DNA of 64,000 nucleotides. Origin: Nocardioides ginsengisegetis. Its GTDB lineage: Bacteria > Actinomycetota > Actinomycetes > Propionibacteriales > Nocardioidaceae. The position numbers were made by a program, and so were the translations under genes. The notes under the pieces were generated by a model. That model worked only from the letters and a program-made list of their open reading frames with translations, had not been told where the DNA came from and did not search any database. Below are positions 36,102 to 42,677 of this stretch, piece by piece (positions within the stretch are counted from its first letter, which is position 1; each line of letters starts with the position of its first letter). The stretch covers positions 2,031,001 through 2,095,000 of the forward strand of contig NZ_JACGXA010000001.1 in the NCBI RefSeq assembly GCF_014138045.1, written 5' to 3'.

Positions 36102-37319
36102 TCAGGGCAGGGCTTCGCCGATCACGATGCGCCACCGGTCGGGTGCGCCCGCCGTGACGGCGACGTCACAGTGCCCATCGCTGAGCCGACACGTGATGAT
36201 GTCGCGGTTCGGCAACTCCTCACCTTCTTGCGTGAGCGCGACGGTGTCATCGTCGAGCCACTCGAACGCCGTGAACACGGTGACGTAGCCCGCGACGTCG
36301 TTGCCATGGAATGTCGGGGTGGGGTCGGGGTGGTAGCCGCTGGGGAGGCGGAACTCCACTGGCCGCCCGGTGGCGATGTCGAATGCGCGGGTTCGTCGAG
36401 GCTCCGGGCCTGGCTGGGGGTCGGTGGGAACCAGCCGCGAGCCGACCACATCGAAGTCCAGCCCTGCCACAGGTGTGCCGGTGCGCCAGGAGTCGCCGAG
36501 GACGAAGGCGCGTGGGTGGCTGCGGAGATCCTCGTCGTACATCTGCGGAGTCGCCGCGACAACCGTGCCGGTCCTGACGTCGAGCCGAAGCAGGTCGTCC
36601 TTGACGTACACGTGCTCACCGATGATGGCGTCGACGGTGCAGGGCAGGGCCGCCGATCGACACGGCGGGATCGGTGCGCGCGCGACCTCCTGGCCGGCGC
36701 TGGTGTCGAAGACGACCAGGTCCCCCCGGTGCGTCGGTGTGCAGTCGAACCAGGCGGCCCACGGACCGGCGTCCCCGGTGGCGAGACCGCCCACGCTGGT
36801 CGGACTCGTCCCGGCACACGTCTGCGTGGCGATCCGGCGCGGCGAGCCGCCATCGGTGAACCACACGCTGCCGTCGTCGTGTGCATAGACGACACCAGCG
36901 TCGGTGACACCCAACGGCCAGCCCCGCACCGTCCACAGTGCCTGGTCGATCCGCACCTCGCGGTCGCCCACATGAAGGATCCCGATGCACCCGATCGGGT
37001 TCCCCCGACAGTGGTCGGACAGAACGTCGTCGCTGTAGACGATCGGACGGGTGCTGCTCGCACTGATGGTGGGCGTGGGAGTGCCCGAGTTCGCCGGTGG
37101 CGGTCCGTCGTTCGTGTTCGGAGACGTGGCGCCCGTCAATGCCGCGATACCGAAGGCCACCGCCAGGACCGCTGCCGTCGTCCCGCCGACCGCGCCGGCC
37201 ACGCGCCGGCGGCGGGCCGAGCGGATCCCCACGTGCACCTCGTCGAGGCGCTGGTCGACCGGGCGGCCCCGGACAGAGTCCGCCCGGTGGGCCAGGATCC
37301 TCAGGTCTTCGCCGTTCAT
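36102..37319 (-). CDS. Membrane-anchored beta-propeller-like protein coupled to a SigE-family sigma factor
   Basis: 405 residues from ATG 37319, which overlaps the sigma factor stop (ATGA). An N-terminal cytoplasmic stretch (MNGEDLRILAHRADSVRGR) leads to one membrane helix (VAGAVGGTTAAVLAVAFGIAALTGA at about 42-66). The rest is extracellular, proline- and tryptophan-bearing, with repeated short beta strands (DAGVVYAHDDGSVWFTDGG, RGDLVVFDTSAGQEVARAP, EHVYVKDDLLRLDVRTGTV). Position suggests an anti-sigma or signal-sensing partner; the usual zinc anti-sigma motif is absent, so this stays an inference from operon structure. Confidence 0.72.
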   Translation of the reverse strand: MNGEDLRILAHRADSVRGRPVDQRLDEVHVGIRSARRRRVAGAVGGTTAAVLAVAFGIAALTGATSPNTNDGPPPANSGTPTPTISASSTRPIVYSDDVLSDHCRGNPIGCIGILHVGDREVRIDQALWTVRGWPLGVTDAGVVYAHDDGSVWFTDGGSPRRIATQTCAGTSPTSVGGLATGDAGPWAAWFDCTPTHRGDLVVFDTSAGQEVARAPIPPCRSAALPCTVDAIIGEHVYVKDDLLRLDVRTGTVVAATPQMYDEDLRSHPRAFVLGDSWRTGTPVAGLDFDVVGSRLVPTDPQPGPEPRRTRAFDIATGRPVEFRLPSGYHPDPTPTFHGNDVAGYVTVFTAFEWLDDDTVALTQEGEELPNRDIITCRLSDGHCDVAVTAGAPDRWRIVIGEALP

Positions 37320-37816
37320 GACCGGCTTCCCTCCTCGACGTCCGAAGCGAGCGCCACGTCCGAGCGGAGCTTGACCAACGCCTTCGCGCACTGGCTCTTG
37401 ACCGTGCCCACCGAGCAGCCCATCAACGAAGCGGTCTCCACCTCGCTGCGGTCCTCCAGGTAGCGCAGCACCACCACGGCACGCTGCCGCCGCGGGAGGT
37501 GACCGATCGCGTTCCACAGGTCCTGTGCGTTCTCGACCTCCTCACCCCCGGCCGCCACGTGCCGCTCACCGGGAACTTCGGTCGGCGTCTCGCGATGCCA
37601 ACGCCGACGCCACCAGGACGCGGACGTGGTCACCATGATGCGGCGCACATACGCCTCGGGTTCCTGGATCCGCCCCCAGGCGAACCACGCCTTGACGAGC
37701 GCAGTCTGCAGCAGGTCTTCAGCCAGGCCCTCGTCCTGGACGAGCAGATATGCCGAGCGCAACAAGGCCGGGGAACGACCCTCCACGAATGCGTCGAAGT
37801 CCGACTCCTCCGCCAT
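37316..37816 (-). CDS. SigE-family (ECF-like) RNA polymerase sigma factor
   Basis: 166 residues from ATG 37816. Region 2 is FDAFVEGRSPALLRSAYLLVQDEGLAEDLLQTALVKAWFAWGRI and region 4 is LWNAIGHLPRRQRAVVVLRYLEDRSEVETASLMGCSVGTVKSQCAKALVKLR. The family is the actinobacterial 'SigE family' of small group 4 sigma factors, many members being encoded with a membrane partner as here. Targets unknown. Confidence 0.9.
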   Translation of the reverse strand: MAEESDFDAFVEGRSPALLRSAYLLVQDEGLAEDLLQTALVKAWFAWGRIQEPEAYVRRIMVTTSASWWRRRWHRETPTEVPGERHVAAGGEEVENAQDLWNAIGHLPRRQRAVVVLRYLEDRSEVETASLMGCSVGTVKSQCAKALVKLRSDVALASDVEEGSRS

Positions 37817-37977
37817 GCGATCACGACCTTCGGCCCTGACATGCCACTACACATCGAGATTCGCTACCAAGACGTGCTGGCCCACCAAAAACGTTGCCCG
37901 GCCATCAGCGTCCTCCCAACTTCGTTCCATTCGCCACGTCTGCTTGTTTTCGAATCTCTCTTCGAATACAATGAGGC

Positions 37978-39489
37978 ATGGCTCAGCTCCCGGTGACCGA
38001 CCTCGACGCAGGCGACACGCTCGCGCTGCTCGGGGACGTGGTCACGCGGCGGCGGCGGGCCGAGGTCGAGGACCTGCTCCTGGTGCTGCACTGGTGCGAC
38101 CTTCACTCCAGTGATCCCCGCGACGACCCGCGGCCGGACCCGACGATCCCGTCGCCGCCGGGCTCGGACCGCCTGGTCGACCTCGGTGGGGAGGGCACCC
38201 CGCGGGTCCGGGAGCTGTCACTGTGCGAGCTCGGCATCGCCCGCGGCGTCCACACCCTCTCCGCCCGCGCAGCCGCCGCCGACGCGCTCGACCTGCGACA
38301 CCGACTCCCCCAGACCTGGACTGTCACCCGCACCGGCCGCGCCGAGCCCTGGCTGGCCCGCAAGGTTGCCGTCCTGACCCGCGACCTGCCCCTGGCCGCG
38401 GTCGACGTGGTCGACCAGGCCGTCGCCCGGGCCATCGGCTCCCAGTCCCCCGCGAGAGTGATCGCCCTGGTCGAGGCCAAGATCATCGAGGCCGACCCCG
38501 ACACCCACGCCACCCGCCTCGAAGAAGCCCGCCACCGCCGCTACGTGTCCCTCTCGCGGACCGACGCGGTCGGGCTGCGGCACGTCATCGCCCGCATCAA
38601 CGCCGGCGACGCCGCCTACGTCGACGCCGTCGTGACCCGAGTCGCCGACATCCTCGCCACCCGCCCCGAGCACGCCGACGCGCCCCGCGACCTGCTCCGC
38701 TCCCTGGCCTTCGGCTGGCTCGCCCGACCCGCCGAGCTCCTCCAACTCCTCCTCGAACACACCGAGCAGCCAGAGGACGCCGAGCCTGTCGAGGACGAGA
38801 CCGATTCGGTCCCGCGGGCGCTCGCGTTCCCCGCCGACCTCCTCGACGCCCTGAAGTCGGCCAAGCCCGACCGGTTCCGCCCCGACTCCGTGCTCTACGT
38901 CCACCTCCACGAAGCCGCCCTCACCGGCACCGTCAGCGGGACTGCCAGCGGCGTGGCCCGGGTCGAAGGCATCGGCCCGGTCGCCCTCGCCCAGCTGACC
39001 GAACTCCTCGCCCACACCCGAGTGAGCATCAAGCCGGTCATCGACCTCAAACAGCTCGTCTCCAGCTGCGCCTACGAGCACCCCGAGGCCATCAAGGAAC
39101 GCATCCACCTCCGACAACCCCTCGACTCCTTCCCCCACGCCACCCGGGTCTCGCGGAAGGTCGACCTCGACCACCCCGTGCCCTACCGACCCACCGGCCC
39201 ACCCGGCCAGACCACCAGCCACACCGGCCGACCACTCTCCCGGACCGCACACCGCGCCAAGACCCACCTCGGCTACCGGGTCGCCACCACCGAGACCGGC
39301 GAGACACTCTGGCGTACCCCCCACGGACTGCACCGCCTCGTCGACGCCGCCGGCACCCACGACATCACCGAGACCGACGCCCAGGCATGGCTCAGCCCCG
39401 ACCCCCTCGACCGCGCCCTGGTCCGTCTCCAGCACCAGTTCGACACCGGACAGATCACACTGAGTGCGGATCGCGTCACGAACAGATGA
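37978..39489 (+). CDS. DUF222 protein with degenerate HNH region
   Basis: 503 residues, ATG 37978 five bases after a TACAAT -10 box (leaderless). The DUF222 (13E12 repeat) helical region covers about residues 85-330 (LSLCELGIARGVHTLSARAAAADALDLRHRLP, RHRRYVSLSRTDAVGLRHVIARINAGDAAYVDAVV). The C-terminus keeps KVDLDHPVPYRP, where HNH nucleases of this family have DHxxP followed by Cys-rich and His elements, but those cysteines and the final histidines are absent. It may be a catalytically dead copy of these multicopy actinobacterial genes. Upstream 37820-37977 is slightly less GC-rich. Confidence 0.82.
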   Translation: MAQLPVTDLDAGDTLALLGDVVTRRRRAEVEDLLLVLHWCDLHSSDPRDDPRPDPTIPSPPGSDRLVDLGGEGTPRVRELSLCELGIARGVHTLSARAAAADALDLRHRLPQTWTVTRTGRAEPWLARKVAVLTRDLPLAAVDVVDQAVARAIGSQSPARVIALVEAKIIEADPDTHATRLEEARHRRYVSLSRTDAVGLRHVIARINAGDAAYVDAVVTRVADILATRPEHADAPRDLLRSLAFGWLARPAELLQLLLEHTEQPEDAEPVEDETDSVPRALAFPADLLDALKSAKPDRFRPDSVLYVHLHEAALTGTVSGTASGVARVEGIGPVALAQLTELLAHTRVSIKPVIDLKQLVSSCAYEHPEAIKERIHLRQPLDSFPHATRVSRKVDLDHPVPYRPTGPPGQTTSHTGRPLSRTAHRAKTHLGYRVATTETGETLWRTPHGLHRLVDAAGTHDITETDAQAWLSPDPLDRALVRLQHQFDTGQITLSADRVTNR

Positions 39490-39590
39490 ACGATGGCCTC
39501 GACCGCGACGTGCGGTGGAAGACCACCTCTCCGGCCGAGGAGCTGAAGGTCGCCGTGGTCCGGGACTGGAACGTCAGCCGGCCCGCCTGA
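39486..39590 (+). CDS. Possible 34-residue coupled ORF after DUF222
   Basis: ATG 39486 overlaps the DUF222 stop (ATGA) and the frame runs 34 codons (MNDGLDRDVRWKTTSPAEEL and on to VSRPA). Coding is doubtful; it may be a remnant. From here to 39745 there is only another weak minus-strand frame (39574-39711, 45 codons with a short hydrophobic centre) and no confident gene. Confidence 0.25.
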   Translation: MNDGLDRDVRWKTTSPAEELKVAVVRDWNVSRPA

Positions 39591-39745
39591 CAGGGATTCC
39601 CCCAGCCCTGCGGTGGGTTGCCGTTGCCTGGTTCAGCTCTCGCTCGGCATGCCAGTAGGTGCCGCGGATCCTCGCCCAGGCGATGACACACAGAACGGTC
39701 AGCGGCTTCATGGCCTGTCGGACGATAGCGGCCTCCAGCGAGTTC

Positions 39746-40201
39746 CTAGTCGGAGCTGGGAAAGACCCAGTAGTCACCGATCGGATCGAGGGTGTCCGCG
39801 GTGAGGGCCACGACCTCAGTGCCCAGGTCCGGAGGGTGCGGACACAGGTCACCGCCGAAGCAGATTGCTGCCACGTTGCTGACGGCGACGAGCCACGCGT
39901 CGTCGGACCTGGCCGCATCCTCGTCCTGCGCGTAACGGAAGGCACCCCGCGACACGGCGAGCACCTGGTGCCGCTTCGGGTCACCCCGGACATGCGCAGC
40001 GGCCAGCAGCCTCGCAGCCATGGCCTCATCGACGGGTCCCCGGTCATGGTCGACCTCAATGATCACGCCCTGCTCCCGGGCAGCACTGATCTGGGCCTCC
40101 GACAGCTCAGGCAGCCCGTCGGCTCCGTCGTCGGTGATGCCGGCGGTCATCGCGGCCGCGACCAGGACGCCGAGCACGGAGAGGGGCAGGAAGCGGTGCA
40201 C
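39746..40201 (-). CDS. Exported protein of unknown function
   Basis: 151 residues from GTG 40201, which directly follows the ltp2 stop (TAG then GTG), so it may be read through from the ltp2 operon. An N-terminal hydrophobic segment (HRFLPLSVLGVLVAAAMTAGI) looks like a signal peptide or anchor. The rest is acidic, with LSEAQISAAREQGVIIEVDHDRGPVDEAMAARLLAAAHVRGDP and a late Cys pair (AAICFGGDLCPHPP). No family recognised. Its place at the end of a KstR-controlled operon may be fortuitous. Confidence 0.6.
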   Translation of the reverse strand: MHRFLPLSVLGVLVAAAMTAGITDDGADGLPELSEAQISAAREQGVIIEVDHDRGPVDEAMAARLLAAAHVRGDPKRHQVLAVSRGAFRYAQDEDAARSDDAWLVAVSNVAAICFGGDLCPHPPDLGTEVVALTADTLDPIGDYWVFPSSD

Positions 40202-41365
40202 CTAGACCCCCAGCACCAGCCCGCTCGTGGGCACGCCGGTGCCGGCGGTGACGAGCACGTGCTCGACGTCGGGGACCTGGTTGACGGCCGTGCCGCGCAC
40301 CTGCCGGACGCCCTCGGCGATGCCGTTCATGCCGTGGATGTAGGCCTCGCCGAGCTGCCCGCCGTGCGTGTTGACGGGCAGGCGGCCACCGATCTCGATG
40401 GCGCCGTCGGCGATGAAGCCGGGCGCCTCGCCGCGGCCGCAGAAGCCGAGCTCCTCCAGCTGCATGAGGACGTACGGCGTGAAGTGGTCGTAGAGCACCG
40501 CCGTCTGCATGTCGGCCGGGCCCATGCCGGACTGGCGCCACAGCTCGCGGCCGACCACGCCCATCTCGGGGATGCCGATGTCCTGGCGGTAGTACGACGT
40601 CATCACGAACTGGTCGGCGCCGCTCCCCTGCGCCGCGGCGGCGACGTACGCCGGCTTCTGCTTCAGGTCGCGCGCCCGCTCGGCCGAGACCACGACGAGG
40701 GCGACCGCGCCGTCGGACTCCTGGCAGCAGTCGAGGAGGTGCAGCGGCTCGACGATCATCCGCGAGGCCTGGTGGTCCTCGATCGTGATCGGCTTGCCGT
40801 AGAAGAACGCGTCCGGGTTGGTGGCGGCGTGCCGGCGGTCGGCGACGGCGACCCGGCCGAAGTCCTCGGAGGTGGCGCCGTAGTCGTGCAGGTAGCGCTG
40901 CGCCTGCATCGCCACCGTCGCGGCGGGCGTGCCGAGCCCCATCGGGTAGGTCCACGCGTTGTCGAGACCGTTGGTGTTGACCTGCTGGGCGGCCGCGACC
41001 GAGAACTGCCCGAACCGCGACCCCGACCGCTCGTTGAAGCCCCGGTAGGCCACCACCACGTCGGCCACGCCCGTCGCCACCGCCATCGCGGCCTGCTGGA
41101 CCGTCGCGCACGCCGCCCCGCCGCCGTAGTTGATCCGGCTGAAGAACCGCAGCTCCCCGCAGCCCAGCTCGCGCGCCACCGCGATCTCCGAGGACGTGTC
41201 CATCGTGAACGTCGTGAAACCGTCGACGTCGGCCGGCGTCAGCCCGCAGTCGGCCAGCGCGTGCCGCACCGCCTCGACGCTCAGCTGGAGCTCCGACCGG
41301 CCCGACTCCTTGGAGAACTCCGTCGCGCCGATCCCGACGATCGCGGCCTTGCGGTAGAGGCTCAT
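40202..41365 (-). CDS. ltp2: Ltp2-like thiolase-fold steroid retro-aldolase
   Basis: 387 residues; the ATG overlaps the chsH1 stop (ATGA). In M. tuberculosis Ltp2 (Rv3540c) with the ChsH2 C-terminal domain cleaves the 17-hydroxy-3-oxo-pregn-4-ene-20-carboxyl-CoA C17-C20 bond to give androstenedione and propionyl-CoA. Thiolase-superfamily features are KAAIVGIGATEFSKESGRSE, GGGAACATVQQAAMAVATG, YDHFTPYVLMQLEELGFCGRGEAPG and NTHGGQLGEAYIHGMNGIAEGVRQVRG. Aldolases of this group use tyrosines rather than the thiolase cysteine pair; candidates are in VMTSYYRQDIG and AVLYDHFTPY. The gene order ltp2-chsH1-chsH2-acyl-CoA dehydrogenase matches Rv3540c-Rv3544c. Confidence 0.95.
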   Translation of the reverse strand: MSLYRKAAIVGIGATEFSKESGRSELQLSVEAVRHALADCGLTPADVDGFTTFTMDTSSEIAVARELGCGELRFFSRINYGGGAACATVQQAAMAVATGVADVVVAYRGFNERSGSRFGQFSVAAAQQVNTNGLDNAWTYPMGLGTPAATVAMQAQRYLHDYGATSEDFGRVAVADRRHAATNPDAFFYGKPITIEDHQASRMIVEPLHLLDCCQESDGAVALVVVSAERARDLKQKPAYVAAAAQGSGADQFVMTSYYRQDIGIPEMGVVGRELWRQSGMGPADMQTAVLYDHFTPYVLMQLEELGFCGRGEAPGFIADGAIEIGGRLPVNTHGGQLGEAYIHGMNGIAEGVRQVRGTAVNQVPDVEHVLVTAGTGVPTSGLVLGV

Positions 41366-41754
41366 GCGCGCACCCGTACCGTCCCGGTCACGTGGTCGCC
41401 CAGCGACACGGCACCGCGTACGTCGATCGTCGCGACGCCGTCCTCGACCGACGCGACCGTGCCGGTGAACGTCAACGTGTCGTAGGGGTGGGCAGGCGCC
41501 CCGAGCCGGATCGCGATGCCCAGCACGTCGATGTCGTGGCCGAGCCGGTCGGTGACGTAGCGCTCCACGAGGCCGTTGGAGGTCAGGATGTTGAGGAAGA
41601 TGTCCTTGCTCCCGTGCCCCTGCGCGAGGTCGCGGTCGTGGTGCACGTCCTGGAAGTCGCGGGTCGCGATGGCGGTGCTCACCACCAGCGTCGGCGTGAT
41701 CGGCAGCTCCCACGGGGCCAGGACGTCTCCCACCCCAAGAACCAACGGCGTCAC
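41362..41754 (-). CDS. chsH1: ChsH1, MaoC-like subunit of the steroid enoyl-CoA hydratase
   Basis: 130 residues, one hot-dog domain; ATG and stop overlap both neighbours (ATGA). ChsH1 with the N-terminal domain of ChsH2 forms the hydratase that adds water to 3-oxo-4,17-pregnadiene-20-carboxyl-CoA. The catalytic loop TRDFQDVHHDRDLAQGHGSKDIFLNILTSNG at about 32-62 carries the expected Asp and His. The sequence ends in the beta strand region VTGTVRVRA. Function is inferred from homology and the conserved neighbourhood with chsH2 and ltp2. Confidence 0.94.
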   Translation of the reverse strand: MTPLVLGVGDVLAPWELPITPTLVVSTAIATRDFQDVHHDRDLAQGHGSKDIFLNILTSNGLVERYVTDRLGHDIDVLGIAIRLGAPAHPYDTLTFTGTVASVEDGVATIDVRGAVSLGDHVTGTVRVRA

Positions 41755-42677
41755 GAGGTCCTCCAGACCGGCAGGGTCAGGTCGTCGTCGATGCGGCGGA
41801 AGTCGACCGTCACCGGCATCCCGATCTTGATGTCGTCGGGCTCCACGTTCACCAGCTCGCCGACCATCCGGACGCCCTCCTCGAGGTCGACCACGGCGAT
41901 CAGGATCGGCAGGTCGCGGCCCGGCACGGGCGGGTGACGGTGGACGACGTACGAGAAGACGGTGCCGCGCCCGGACGCCACCACGTGGCCGCGGTCCAGC
42001 GCTCCACAGTCCGGGCAGGCCGGGCCGGGCGGGAAGCGGAGCGCGCCGCAGGCGTTGCAGGACTGGATGCGCAGCTCCCCGGCCGCCGTGCCGTCCCAGA
42101 AGAACTCCGTGTCGCGGTTCTGCATCGGGCGCAGGACGAAGGTCTCGGGTTTCGAGACGCTCGCTGGCGCTCGCTCCTCAACCACCGAACGGGGCTTGTA
42201 CTTCAGGACCCGGAACAACATCGTGGCGACGACCTCGCTGCCGACGTACCAGGTGCTGCGAGAGGTCACGAAGTAGCCCTCGCCCATCGCGGTCTGCTTG
42301 GGGCCCACGACGGAGTCGAGGGCGGTGGTGACGCGGACCTGCTCGCCGACGCGCAGGTAGCGGACGTACTCCTGCTCGCAGTTGGTGCCGAGGACGGCCG
42401 TGTAGCCGGCGTCGGTGAGGACGTTCATCATCCCGTGCAGCGGGTCGTCGGCCGGAGGTTTGCCACCGAGGCCGTACATCGTCCACACCTGCGCCATCGA
42501 CGGCGGCGCCTCGCCCCGGCCCGACCCGGCTGCGAAGCGCGGGTTGGTGTTGCCCATCGCCTCGAGCCAGTTGTTGATCGTCGGCTGGTTGACCGGGTCG
42601 CGGGCCTCGCGCCCGGCCGTCTCCCCGAGCCCCTGGATGCGCGCGGCCTCGGCCATCACCTGGTCGTGGAGACTCAT
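41751..42677 (-). CDS. chsH2: ChsH2, MaoC-like hydratase subunit with DUF35 zinc/OB domain
   Basis: 308 residues from ATG 42677. The N-terminal hot-dog domain (about 20-160, NQPTINNWLEAMGNTNPRFA, WYVGSEVVATMLFRVLKYKPR) pairs with ChsH1. The C-terminal DUF35 domain (about 185-305) has a zinc ribbon CNACGALRFPPGPACPDCGA and an OB barrel that docks Ltp2. The linker at about residues 164-177 (VVEERAPASVSKPE) is encoded by a REP-like palindrome (42148-42186) inserted in frame. Its 5' end overlaps the stop of the upstream dehydrogenase by four bases. Confidence 0.95.
   Translation of the reverse strand: MSLHDQVMAEAARIQGLGETAGREARDPVNQPTINNWLEAMGNTNPRFAAGSGRGEAPPSMAQVWTMYGLGGKPPADDPLHGMMNVLTDAGYTAVLGTNCEQEYVRYLRVGEQVRVTTALDSVVGPKQTAMGEGYFVTSRSTWYVGSEVVATMLFRVLKYKPRSVVEERAPASVSKPETFVLRPMQNRDTEFFWDGTAAGELRIQSCNACGALRFPPGPACPDCGALDRGHVVASGRGTVFSYVVHRHPPVPGRDLPILIAVVDLEEGVRMVGELVNVEPDDIKIGMPVTVDFRRIDDDLTLPVWRTS
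42148..42186. repeat. REP-like palindrome inserted in frame in chsH2
   Basis: On the plus strand this reads GGTTTCGAGACGCTCGCTGG followed by CGCTCGCTCCTCAACCACC. Arms GGTTtcGAG and CTCctcAACC with CGCTCGC/GCGAGCG internal pairing form an imperfect hairpin. The same GGTTGAGG...CTCGAAACC frame appears twice near 58.5 and 58.9 kb. Length suits an in-frame insertion: it lies exactly at the domain linker. Confidence 0.8.

Noticed and set aside
39574..39711. 45-codon minus-strand frame with a hydrophobic centre
   Set aside because: No ribosome site or family; may be a remnant but cannot be supported.
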